Shown: piece by piece, positions 27,185 to 35,042 of the stretch
Layout of the letters: each line of letters starts with the position of its first letter
Numbering within the stretch: the stretch's first letter is position 1
Assembly (NCBI RefSeq): GCF_900110245.1
Contig: NZ_FOCZ01000001.1
Coordinates: 248,001-312,000 of the forward strand
Origin: Niastella yeongjuensis
GTDB lineage: Bacteria; Bacteroidota; Bacteroidia; Chitinophagales; Chitinophagaceae
Length of the DNA: 64,000 bases
Direction of reading: 5' to 3'
Translations under genes and position numbers: made by a program
Notes under the pieces: generated by a model
Databases searched by the model: none
The model's input: the letters and a program-made list of their open reading frames with translations, nothing else
Told to the model about the DNA's origin: nothing

Positions 27185-28261
27185 ATGGCTGCGCCTTATA
27201 AACTTACATTCGAAGAACAATTACGACACATCATCGATAATAAAACCAAACCACCTGGTGCATTAGGCAGGCTGGAAGAAATAGCCCTGCAAATTGGTTT
27301 AATACAACAAATAACAAACCCGGCGATTCAACATCCGCATATTGTTGTATTTGCCGGTGATCATGGCATTGCCAAAACCGGCCTGGTAAATGCCTATCCA
27401 CAGGAAGTGACGGCGCAAATGGTATTGAACTTTGCGCAAGGAGGCGCAGCGATCAATGTATTCTGCCGGCAAAATAAACTAACCCTGAAGGTGGTGGATG
27501 CAGGTGTAAATTTTGATTTTACCTCCATGCCTGTGAAGGTTATCAATGCCAAGATAGGGTTCGGCACAAAAAATTATCTGAATGAACCTGCCATGACGAT
27601 TGTCGAAGCGGAACAAGCAATCGAAAAAGGCAGATCCATCGTGCGTCAGTTGGCCGCTGATGGCTGCAACTGCATTGGGTTTGGAGAAATGGGCATTGGC
27701 AATACGTCATCAGCCACCCTTCTCCTAAGCGCAATAACCGGATTACCAGTTGTTGAATTCACCGGCAGGGGTGCAGGATTAAACGACGATCAATTGCAAA
27801 AGAAGATCGATACCCTGCAACAGGTTTATGAAAAACACGCATTGAATACATTGGGCCAACAACCTATTGAGCTGTTATCAAAGGTAGGTGGTTTTGAGAT
27901 CGCCATGATGGCCGGAGCTTACCTGGAAGCCGTTCATCTGAAAATGATTGTGCTGGTTGATGGGTTTATTGCTACGTCTGCACTGTTGGTTGCGAACGAA
28001 ATATTCAGGTTAACAAAACAACCATCGGCTATACCAGGCTGGACAACCCTGATAGACCATTGTATTTTTGCGCATACCAGTCAGGAAGCGGGTCATGAGA
28101 AGATCTTACGGCACTTAGGTGTTACGCCCTTGCTGCATCTTGCTATGCGATTGGGTGAAGGCACAGGTGCCGCATTAGCGATGCCGATGGTACAAGCCGC
28201 TGTTAATTTTCTGAATGAAATGGCCAGCTTTGAAAGTGCCGGTGTAAGTAACAAGGAATAA
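27185..28261 (+). CDS. cobT: Nicotinate-nucleotide:dimethylbenzimidazole phosphoribosyltransferase
   Basis: Activates the lower-ligand base as alpha-ribazole phosphate. The 358-residue product (normal length) shows KTKPPGALGRLEEIALQIGLIQ, VVFAGDHGIAKTGLVNAYPQEVTAQMVLNF and FGEMGIGNTSSATLL. The C-terminal RLGEGTGAALAMP contains the catalytic Glu of CobT. It lies 23 bases after the PP-loop gene. Confidence 0.95.
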   Translation: MAAPYKLTFEEQLRHIIDNKTKPPGALGRLEEIALQIGLIQQITNPAIQHPHIVVFAGDHGIAKTGLVNAYPQEVTAQMVLNFAQGGAAINVFCRQNKLTLKVVDAGVNFDFTSMPVKVINAKIGFGTKNYLNEPAMTIVEAEQAIEKGRSIVRQLAADGCNCIGFGEMGIGNTSSATLLLSAITGLPVVEFTGRGAGLNDDQLQKKIDTLQQVYEKHALNTLGQQPIELLSKVGGFEIAMMAGAYLEAVHLKMIVLVDGFIATSALLVANEIFRLTKQPSAIPGWTTLIDHCIFAHTSQEAGHEKILRHLGVTPLLHLAMRLGEGTGAALAMPMVQAAVNFLNEMASFESAGVSNKE

Positions 28262-28270
28262 TTTAACGAA

Positions 28271-28299
28271 GCGTGCCACGGTTCGTAACCGTGGCACGC
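28271..28299. repeat. Perfect hairpin between cobT and cobS
   Basis: GCGTGCCACGGTT and AACCGTGGCACGC pair over about 13 bases with a tiny CGT loop. No T run follows, so it is more likely an mRNA-stability or repeat element than a terminator, within the B12 operon. Confidence 0.6.
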
Positions 28300-28312
28300 C
28301 TTAATTTCAAGA

Positions 28313-29125
28313 ATGAAAAAAGAACTACGCATATTTTTTACGGCTATGATGTTTCTTACGCGGTTGCCCGTACCGCGTTTTACCGATCATTCGCCCGATT
28401 ACCTGGAGAAATCAGTCCGCTATTTTCCTTTGATCGGCTGGATGGTGGCAGCCCTGAGTGCACTGCCTTTTCTTATTTTCAATAAATACATCAGTGAAGA
28501 TATTGCGATAGTAGCTTCTATCATTGCCGGGATACTAACCACAGGCGCTTTTCATGAAGACGGGTTCGCCGATGTGTGTGACGCCTTTGGCGGTGGCTGG
28601 ACAAAAGAAAAGATCCTGCTGATCATGAAAGACAGCAGACTGGGTTCGTATGGTGTAATAGGGATGATGGCCATCCTGTTCTGCAAATTCTTATTACTAA
28701 AAGAGCTGCCTAAATTCACACCAGATCTGCAGGCACCTTCTATAAATATCTTCTACAACTATCGTTACTTTTTATTGACGTTATTTGCAGCCCATTCATT
28801 AAGCCGGTTAATGCCCGTACTGGTGATGCGCTACTACGAATATGTAACCGATCCCGACACCAGTAAATCGAAGCCGACCGCTGCCCAAAAGCCAACATTC
28901 CCGGCCTTGCTGGTGCCTATTATTACGGCTTTGATCCCTTTTGTATTTATGCCCTGGCAATTTTTGCTGACTATTATACCTGTGGTGTATATTGCATTCA
29001 GCCTGGCAAAGTATTTTAAGAAATGGATCGGAGGGTACACCGGCGATTGCCTCGGTGCTATTCAACAGGTAAGCGAGTTGAGTTTTTATTTAAGCATGAT
29101 CATTATCTGGCGCTACGTTCTATGA
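28313..29125 (+). CDS. cobS: Adenosylcobinamide-GDP ribazoletransferase (cobalamin synthase)
   Basis: Membrane enzyme joining adenosylcobinamide-GDP and alpha-ribazole (phosphate) to make cobalamin. The 270 residues form about six membrane helices. The signature is TTGAFHEDGFADVCDAFGGGWTKEKILLIMKDSRLGSYGVIG, the metal-binding acidic region of CobS, and the C-terminal GGYTGDCLGAIQQVSELSFYL is also diagnostic. It overlaps cobC as ATGA. Confidence 0.95.
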   Translation: MKKELRIFFTAMMFLTRLPVPRFTDHSPDYLEKSVRYFPLIGWMVAALSALPFLIFNKYISEDIAIVASIIAGILTTGAFHEDGFADVCDAFGGGWTKEKILLIMKDSRLGSYGVIGMMAILFCKFLLLKELPKFTPDLQAPSINIFYNYRYFLLTLFAAHSLSRLMPVLVMRYYEYVTDPDTSKSKPTAAQKPTFPALLVPIITALIPFVFMPWQFLLTIIPVVYIAFSLAKYFKKWIGGYTGDCLGAIQQVSELSFYLSMIIIWRYVL

Positions 29126-29733
29126 TTTACCTTATACGACATACTACTCCACTTATTGAAAAAGGTATTTGTTATGGTCAGTTAAATATCGACGTAACAG
29201 ATTCTTTTGAGGCAGAAGCCAGCCAGATTCAACAAGTGCTGCCGGCAGACATTGGGCAGGTGTATAGCAGTCCGCTCATGCGCTGCCATAAATTGGCCAG
29301 CTATTTATTTCCCGGCCAAACCATTCACCTGGAGCCTGCCCTGATGGAACTGGCTTGCGGCGAATGGGAAGGCGTGCATTGGGATGCTATTCCTTCTGAA
29401 GTGATCGATCCCTGGATGAAGGATTTTGTGAATGTAGCCATTCCCGGTGGTGAAAGTTATACGCAAATGCATAGCCGGGTAACGCAATGTTTTACCCGCA
29501 TTGCCGAAGGACCCAAACCCGTAGCTATTGTTACGCATGGCGGCGTTATCAGAAGCATTTTGTCGCACATTACAAATACGCCCCTGGTTGATTCATTTGG
29601 CGCCTTCAAGATCAGTTATGGCTGTGTAATGCAGCTACAGGCTGGTGCTACAGGATTGCTTCACGAGACTCTGCACCATATTACTACAGAAAAGGAACAG
29701 CATAAGCCCAGTAACTTCAAAAAGCAGGGGTAA
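29122..29733 (+). CDS. cobC: Histidine phosphatase, alpha-ribazole phosphatase (CobC-like)
   Basis: Removes the 5' phosphate in the last stage of lower-ligand assembly. The 203 residues start MIYLIRHTTPLIEKGICYGQLNID, carrying the RH phospho-His motif (RHTTP) and the CYGQ-D pattern typical of CobC. They continue with VYSSPLMRCHKLA, LACGEWEG and the second catalytic His in VTHGGVIRSIL. The ATG at 29122 overlaps the cobS stop by four bases. An upstream in-frame start at 29023 would lie inside cobS and is rejected. Last gene of the riboswitch operon. Confidence 0.9.
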   Translation: MIYLIRHTTPLIEKGICYGQLNIDVTDSFEAEASQIQQVLPADIGQVYSSPLMRCHKLASYLFPGQTIHLEPALMELACGEWEGVHWDAIPSEVIDPWMKDFVNVAIPGGESYTQMHSRVTQCFTRIAEGPKPVAIVTHGGVIRSILSHITNTPLVDSFGAFKISYGCVMQLQAGATGLLHETLHHITTEKEQHKPSNFKKQG

Positions 29734-29837
29734 AAGGTCTGGAATTGAGCGATCCGGAGGATTTTTCCCATAATTATTGTATTAATTATCAACCTTTCGG
29801 AGATTTGGCAATTTTATGTTAGATTTGCCGCCCATTT

Positions 29838-29903
29838 CGGTACTCGTAGTACAATGCCCGCCCGTACCGAACGGTACGTTCGGGCGGGGATAGTATGCAA
29901 GTC
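29838..29903 (+). pseudogene. Broken copy of the tRNA-Arg 5' half
   Basis: Bases 29838-29856 and 29889-29903 reproduce bases 30163-30195 of the intact tRNA-Arg (acceptor 5' strand, D arm, 5' anticodon stem) with one extra A and one C-to-T change. A 32-base hairpin interrupts it exactly in the D loop. Anticodon and 3' half are absent, so it cannot make a tRNA. It lies 24 bases before the GIY-YIG ORF. Confidence 0.7.
29857..29888. repeat. Hairpin inserted into the tRNA fragment
   Basis: Outer arms CCCGCCC / GGGCGGG and inner arms GTACCG / CGGTAC around AA, with a GTTC bulge. It interrupts a sequence that is otherwise continuous in the intact tRNA, which marks it as a discrete insertion. Confidence 0.65.
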
Positions 29904-29927
29904 GTACTAACAAATATGTAAAAAATT

Positions 29928-30173
29928 GTGTTCTACGCTTACGTCATAAAAAGTCTGAAAACAACCTTTTATTATAAGGGTCATTGTGAAGACTTACACT
30001 TAAGATTAAAGCAGCACAATTCAGGAATGACTGATTCAATAAAAGCGTATCTTCCTTTTGAGATAGTTTATTTTGAAGAGTTTGAAACCAGAGAAAAAGC
30101 AATAAAAAGGGAAAAATACTTCAAAACTGCTGCAGGCAGAAAGTTCTTAAAAACTAAATTATCGGTCTCGTAG
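29928..30173 (+). CDS. Small GIY-YIG nuclease, 3' end overlapping tRNA-Arg
   Basis: The 81-residue single-domain GIY-YIG protein (UPF0213/YhbQ type) starts FYAYVIKSLKTTFYYKGHCEDLHLRLKQHN. It has the YVI and YKG motif pair, the catalytic Arg in LRLKQHN and an acidic Glu in VYFEEFETREKAIKREKYFK. The start is GTG at 29928; an in-frame TAA at 29919 excludes anything longer. The last codons and TAG stop use the first ten bases of tRNA-Arg. With the tRNA fragment upstream, the ORF is flanked by direct copies of the tRNA 5' half, as if inserted with target duplication. Confidence 0.75.
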   Translation: MFYAYVIKSLKTTFYYKGHCEDLHLRLKQHNSGMTDSIKAYLPFEIVYFEEFETREKAIKREKYFKTAAGRKFLKTKLSVS

Positions 30174-30235
30174 TACAATGGATAGTACGCAAGTCTCCGG
30201 AACTTGATATTCCAGTTCGATTCTGGACGAGACCA
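30164..30235 (+). tRNA. tRNA-Arg (anticodon CCG)
   Basis: Full cloverleaf: acceptor GGTCTCG/CGAGACC, D stem GTAC/GTAC, anticodon stem CAAGT/ACTTG with loop CTCCGGA (anticodon CCG), a 4-base variable loop, T stem TCCAG/CTGGA with TTCGATT loop, and discriminator A. No CCA is encoded. The 3' part (from 30222) is the start of the 95-bp repeat used as an integration site. Confidence 0.93.
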
Positions 30236-30316
30236 CTCTCTAAGTCCAGATTTGTAGTAACGAAAGTTTTATACCCGTATAAAATGTTGATTTTGTACGG
30301 GTTTTTTGTTTTTGGG
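30222..30316 (+). repeat. attL: 95-bp direct repeat, left copy
   Basis: Identical to 33814-33908 over all 95 bases. It begins in the tRNA T arm (TCTGGACGAGACCA) and includes the tRNA terminator. Placement at a tRNA 3' end and presence of an integrase immediately inside are standard for tyrosine-recombinase integration. Confidence 0.88.
30273..30310 (+). terminator. Terminator of tRNA-Arg
   Basis: The stem acccgta / tacgggt is followed by two T runs. The same hairpin is present in the right repeat copy at about 33865-33902. Confidence 0.7.
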
Positions 30317-30508
30317 CGACAAATACTAACATGGGTTTACCTGCTTATACAACCGCTTCAAGGGAGCATGAAGGGAGCAGAGCATTATTTTTATTTTGCT
30401 CCCTCCAAGTTCTAAAACCCTTGCTGCGATTGGGTTTGACCGAAAAAAGTAAGTGAAGAGAGGACTTGAGCGATGGAAACAATATTCGGTTAACAAAAAT
30501 GTGTTTGT

Positions 30509-31764
30509 ATGAAGACGGGAAATCAAAACCTATTTATCCTGTTCCAGCTATTCAAAGGCCGTGGGAAGAATGGCAAATCAGCCATTTATTTACGCTTTAC
30601 CATTAATCAGAAAAGGGTTGAATTATCAACCAATCTTTACGTTGATCCCAAAGCCTGGGATTCAGAAGGACAATTTGTAAAAGGCAAAAACGGAAGAAAT
30701 CCAAACCATTAACAGACGGCTTACACTCATTAAAGCCGACCTGCACAAAAAGTACCTGCAACTGGAAGCATTGGGTAAACCTATTACCGCTGAGATCTTA
30801 AAGAACCTGTACCTGGGCATTGATGAAAACCAGAAACATGTACAGGAAGTAATGAATTGCTATTATGACCGGTTTACAGAAAAGGTCAGCAGCGGTCAGA
30901 AATCGAAAAACTCCTTAAAGTGTGTACACACCACCCGCGAAAAAGTGAAGCTGTTTCTAAAGCATCAATTCAAACGTACAGATCTGCTACTGCGGGAAAT
31001 AAGACCATCTTTTGCCGGAGACTTTGAGCATTTCCTGATGACGCATGAAAAAGGCTGCAGCAATACCGCTATGAGATATATCCGCATATTTAAGCGGATC
31101 TTAAAGTTTGCTGTTGATCAGGGCTGGCTATCTGCGCATCCGCTTGCTAGTTTTAAATGCACCTACAAAGAACCGGCACGTGAAAGGTTGACTATGGAAG
31201 AGGTCGCCGCCATTTACACAAAAGAAATCGACATGGACCGGTTAGCGGAGGTAAGAGATGTATTTATCTTTTCCTGTTATACCGGCTTTGCTTACCAGGA
31301 TGTATTCAGCTTAACACCAGACAACATTATAACTGGTATCGTTGGTGAAAAGTGGATCGTTAAGAACCCTGCCAAAACCAGTATACCGGAACGGGTCCCT
31401 CTCCTACCCATTGCGCTGGACATATTGGACAAATACAAAAACCATCCCTGGTGCACCAATAAGAACCGTTTACTGCCTGTAAACAGCAATCAATGCTACA
31501 ATGGCTATCTGAAAGAAAATAGCGATTATATGTGGTATTAAAAAGCATCTGACCAGCCATATGGCCCCGCACACGTTTGCCACCACAATCACCCTGGAAC
31601 ATGATGTTCCCATTGAGACGGAGAGCCAGTTGTTAGGGCATAAGAGCATCAAGACGACTCAGATATATGCAAAGGTTAGTCAAAAGAAGGTAAGTCAAAA
31701 CATGAAGGTATTGAAAGAGAAACCGGCTGTTGTGACAAGTGAGGAAAAGACAGCTAATAGTTAA
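30509..31764 (+). pseudogene. Tyrosine recombinase, two frameshifts and a lost catalytic Arg
   Basis: Three consecutive frames encode one Bacteroidota-type integrase. The first is an Arm DNA-binding domain (30509-30712, KNGKSAIYLRFTINQKRVELST). The SAM-like core and catalytic domain start follow (about 30700-31530, FSCYTGFAYQDVFSLTPDNI). The C-terminal catalytic part ends ETESQLLGHKSIKTTQIYAKV. The frame changes at an A run (30686-30690), where one A fewer restores KGKTEEIQTINRRL. It changes again near 31526, where removing one T restores DICGIKKHLTSHM. The usual HxxRHTFAT box reads HMAPHTFAT, so the second catalytic Arg is Pro. Confidence 0.88.
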
Positions 31765-31792
31765 ATCAGCATGTTGCTTTGTACGCATTGCT

Positions 31793-31825
31793 ACAGGCTC
31801 CTTTCCTGGTTGAAAAGGAGCCTGT
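31793..31825 (+). terminator. Hairpin downstream of the integrase
   Basis: The perfect 12-bp stem ACAGGCTCCTTT / AAAGGAGCCTGT has a 9-base loop, 28 bases after the integrase stop. The T tract is weak. The rest of 31826-32156 shows no gene. Confidence 0.5.
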
Positions 31826-32156
31826 AATATTAAATAGACCTTCTGGCCTTAATGAATAGTTAGTGGCTAATTAAACAAAGTAATCTTTCTTTTGGCCCGC
31901 AACACTTGCCTTCACCGATAGTTGCAACAGTGCTGACCAAAAGAAAAAAGCAAGCACTGAGCTGAAAACGTCGATGGCCATTCAATTAAGCTTATCACAA
32001 AGAAGACTGCTCTAAGTTTTTAGTAGCAAGCTATGGTTTTGTCGGACCAAAACCTTTTTCCTCTCATCCGCCAGCCGGCAGATTCTAATACCAAGCACCC
32101 AATTATTCTCAAGTTTGTCTTTAATTTTTTACTAATATTACATGAAACGTTACGCT

Positions 32157-32331
32157 ATGATACCAGAAGAACAATTAAAAATATCGTCTACAGGAACTGG
32201 CATTAAAGGGAGCGAAGATCATTGCACAGCAATCAGAAATCTCCTTTGTACAAGCTTACCAACAAGTTCAACGACTAAAGAAGACTTCGAAGGTAAATAA
32301 GTCATCAAAGAAAAGCAGATCGCAATTATAG
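32157..32331 (+). pseudogene. Frameshifted small helical protein
   Basis: An ATG at 32157 begins MIPEEQLK; dropping one A from the A run at 32177-32181 continues as YRLQELALKGAKIIAQQ then SEISFVQAYQQVQRLKKTSK, with a basic tail and TAG at 32331. The repaired reading is a coherent ~57-residue amphipathic helical protein; the unrepaired frame is not protein-like. Function unknown. Confidence 0.45.
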
Positions 32332-32435
32332 AAACCCCTTGAAATAAAAATAATTTTTGGCTTATATTCGAGAGTTTGATTCAACAGTAACGAAGATCTG
32401 CTTAACCAATAAACGTTTCAACCAGGAATATATAT

Positions 32436-32780
32436 ATGCTTTTCGAACATCTATCTTTTCATGACTCTACCATTTTAGAAGTTAAAGAAGATACAAAAAC
32501 ACAAGCGCTAGATTTTTTGCTTGATTATCCAACTGACTGGGATAACAATATATTTGAAAATAAAATACTCCGATTTATAGACGCCATTGTATACATTAAA
32601 AAAGAAATTCCGTTCTTGGGACCGCCCGCTATTTTATCAATTAAACAGCTTCAATCACCTAAACATACTTATACGTTTGCCGACGGCACAACAGTCAGTT
32701 CGAAATAAAAAGTTGAGATTGTGACAACTGCGGGCAGTCGATTTATCGAATTCAATGAAGCAGAATTGCTGGACCTCTAA
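32436..32780 (+). pseudogene. Hypothetical protein with in-frame premature stop
   Basis: The ORF MLFEHLSFHDSTILEVKEDT...TYTFADGTTVSSK ends at TAA 32706-32708, but the same frame continues for 23 protein-like codons (KVEIVTTAGSRFIEFNEAEL) to TAA at 32780. A single CAA-to-TAA change would explain it. The 90-residue form could still be made. The short acidic N-terminal segment recalls small immunity-like proteins, but no family is recognised. Confidence 0.5.
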
Positions 32781-32909
32781 ACCGTTTTCAACTTTACAAC
32801 CCATGCATTATAATCATTTACTATAGGTACATTTCATATATCTTAACAACTTGCCCACAATAAATCCCTAAAGCGAACGATATAGAAAAAAGCAGCTCCT
32901 GGTTACTTT

Positions 32910-33635
32910 ATGACTAACAAGCTTATATCAGCGATACTACTTATAGTATTGGCATTCTCTTGTAATACCAAACCGAATATAACTGATAATTATTCATTAA
33001 AAGACACCATTCTGGAAAAACACTTTAAAGCCATTGAATCATCGGATGATTTCGATTCTACAGACCTTAACTATAAAGTACTGAAAGCATATGTGAATAA
33101 TGACACCTTATTTTTTAAAAACCTTGAATCAGACATTGTAGACAACGAAAGGTATAACAAACAATGGCAATCCATGGATAGTTGCATTCATCAATCTAAA
33201 ATTCAGTCCATGGATGTAGACGAAGCATACAGATTTATTTATAGCGCTGCTTTTTGCCCTTATAAAATAAACGTTACTGTAAGTAAAAAAGCCGATAGTT
33301 CGAACCTTCATTTCATTTTATACCAATACAAATGGGACACTGCTGACTGCAACATTATTAGTGAATATGACAAAAAGCTAACTACCAAAAACTGGGAAGA
33401 CATAACTGAATCATTAAGCACTAGTGATTTTTGGGGGCTTAAGAAAGATAATGGGGTACACGGCGTCGATGGCAGTTCGCTGACAGTAACAGGCTACAAG
33501 AACAGGGATTCGGTGTATAACAGACCTGCAAAATTTCATTACGTATATAGGTGGTCTCAGAATGTTTTAAGGGATCCCTTTCATTTAATACTTAAACTTT
33601 CTGGAAACCAAAAGGGATGTCTTTGGGTTAAATGA
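32910..33635 (+). CDS. Uncharacterised lipoprotein, element cargo
   Basis: The 241 residues begin with a lipoprotein signal (MTNKLISAILLIVLAFSCNTK), Cys18 being the likely lipidated residue. The rest is Asp/Ser/Tyr-rich with no recognised domain (SMDSCIHQSKIQSMDVDEAYRFIYSAAFCPYKI). It is the only intact gene between the two 95-bp repeats. Codon use is AT-rich like the rest of the element. Confidence 0.65.
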   Translation: MTNKLISAILLIVLAFSCNTKPNITDNYSLKDTILEKHFKAIESSDDFDSTDLNYKVLKAYVNNDTLFFKNLESDIVDNERYNKQWQSMDSCIHQSKIQSMDVDEAYRFIYSAAFCPYKINVTVSKKADSSNLHFILYQYKWDTADCNIISEYDKKLTTKNWEDITESLSTSDFWGLKKDNGVHGVDGSSLTVTGYKNRDSVYNRPAKFHYVYRWSQNVLRDPFHLILKLSGNQKGCLWVK

Positions 33636-33813
33636 TATAGAATTCAATTAATTTTATTACATCTCCTCCCAGCTTTACTATCCCAAAATTCTCTACCTTC
33701 GAGTCACTCAAGTTCTCCCATTTACTACATTTTTCAAGGTGACCTCCGAGGTTAGCAGCCCGAATCACCCTAACAAATGATTGATTTTAACCGGGTTTTA
33801 AAACTTTTAGTAG

Positions 33814-33908
33814 TCTGGACGAGACCACTCTCTAAGTCCAGATTTGTAGTAACGAAAGTTTTATACCCGTATAAAATGTTGATTTTGTACGGGTTTTTTG
33901 TTTTTGGG
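33814..33908 (+). repeat. attR: 95-bp direct repeat, right copy
   Basis: Perfect copy of 30222-30316, including 14 bases of tRNA-Arg 3' end and its terminator, but without the rest of the tRNA. It marks the right end of the inserted element. The gap 33636-34014 contains only this. Confidence 0.88.
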
Positions 33909-34014
33909 GGAGGAAGGTTTACCTGAACTTTTCAATTACTATATTGAAAAGGTTCCCATTGAAGTAAGCCTCCCGATTTACCGAACTGAAAAGCCTTCAT
34001 AAAGCCGTTAACCT

Positions 34015-34500
34015 ATGAGATCAGAAGAACAATGTAAGCCTTTGGAACGCTACTTATATGTCGATTCGCGATGGTCAGAAGCGGCTATTGAAATCTGGCA
34101 AAAAGAATGCATTAAAAGGCTTGCGACCAGGGAAAAAGACAGTTATTATGACAAGTTCATTAACTGGAAAAGTAGAGAAAATGAAATAGCCGTATTCACT
34201 TTGTACGCCTATGCCGATTTCCCTATTCCCAAACGTTTCGATTGCATTTTTCAAATAGGCAATCCGGAAATTTATATAAATACAGAATTTCAATTGACTC
34301 AATCAGTCTGGGAAGGTTGGTTTCCAATTGGCAATATAGACCATGGACATAAACATCTTGTCGTTTTGGAGTTTGTTGACAAGGTTCCGGATATTTTTAA
34401 CTCCTTACACCTTGAAAATAACAGATCATCAACTGTACCCAAGCCACATCTTGCGTTGGGCCTGTGTCAGTTCTCTGATCTGACTGAGATTACAAAATGA
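34015..34500 (+). CDS. Hypothetical protein, 161 residues
   Basis: No family recognised. A soluble, aromatic- and charge-rich protein without signal peptide or membrane helix (RYLYVDSRWSEAAIEIWQKECIKRL; FQLTQSVWEGWFPIGNIDHGHKHLVV). It lies just outside the right 95-bp repeat in an AT-rich stretch with other orphans, so it may belong to an older insertion at the same site. Confidence 0.55.
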   Translation: MRSEEQCKPLERYLYVDSRWSEAAIEIWQKECIKRLATREKDSYYDKFINWKSRENEIAVFTLYAYADFPIPKRFDCIFQIGNPEIYINTEFQLTQSVWEGWFPIGNIDHGHKHLVVLEFVDKVPDIFNSLHLENNRSSTVPKPHLALGLCQFSDLTEITK

Positions 34501-34619
34501 CAAAATAAAACACGGTTACTGAAGGAAAGGTATGGTAAAATTTTCTATCCAATTCTTACACTGGATTTACCCGGGTAACGATAGTACCCTTTGCTTATTC
34601 ACGATTAAGAAATCAGATT

Positions 34620-35042
34620 CTAGCCACCAATATCAGGTAAAAAAAATATTCCGGCAAAAATTCCTAGAAAAATAAATAAGAGAAAAAAGATCTTAACTAC
34701 AAGAAAGGCAAAAGCTCCCGTTTCATTAATAATAACCCGACTGATATTTTCGGGGTCATATATTAAATTTACTTTCTTCCCGAGGTCTGGTTGATCCATT
34801 TTTGAATCAGTAAGCACATATCTACATATTGTATTATCATTAGTTGTGAATTCTATTATTCCCTTATATGATTTGAAATTATCTAAATCTATGCATTCTT
34901 CAACATCCACTATAGATCCTACCGTTTTTACTCCATGCTTTTTTAGATGGAAATATAAAAGCAACTCCTTAAATAGTGGAGCTAACATATATTTAACCAA
35001 AAGCGTTAAAAGGGTTGTTATGCCCGCAATCTTAAGAATCAT
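34620..35042 (-). CDS. DUF3592-like membrane protein
   Basis: The 140 residues have an N-terminal helix (about 4-24), a soluble beta-rich middle (GSIVDVEECIDLDNFKSYKGIIEFTTND...GKKVNLIYDPENISRVII) and a C-terminal helix (110-136). The V-x-Y-D-P-x-N pattern before the last helix is typical of DUF3592-type small membrane proteins. No function is known; it is not in an operon. Confidence 0.55.
   Translation of the reverse strand: MILKIAGITTLLTLLVKYMLAPLFKELLLYFHLKKHGVKTVGSIVDVEECIDLDNFKSYKGIIEFTTNDNTICRYVLTDSKMDQPDLGKKVNLIYDPENISRVIINETGAFAFLVVKIFFLLFIFLGIFAGIFFLPDIGG

Larger units (their letters stand above)
30222..33908. mobile_element. Decayed integrative element in tRNA-Arg
   Basis: A 3.6-kb insert is bounded by two perfect 95-bp repeats that start in the tRNA 3' end. 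It carries an integrase pseudogene next to the left end, a frameshifted small ORF, an ORF with a premature stop and one intact lipoprotein gene. There is no relaxase, excisionase, replication or phage structural gene. It therefore looks like an internally deleted ICE, island or satellite. The interior is visibly more AT-rich than the housekeeping parts of the window. Confidence 0.8.

Noticed and set aside
29023-29121. Longer start for cobC
   Set aside because: Lies within cobS in another frame; the RHTTP motif begins right after the ATG at 29122, which overlaps the cobS stop as expected.
30509-32331. Frameshifts as pure sequencing errors
   Set aside because: Long core genes elsewhere in the window are intact, and the integrase also has an independent Arg-to-Pro change; error cannot be excluded without reads.
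30222-33908. Complete ICE or prophage
   Set aside because: No relaxase, coupling protein, transfer, replication, capsid or lysis genes; only an integrase pseudogene and small cargo.
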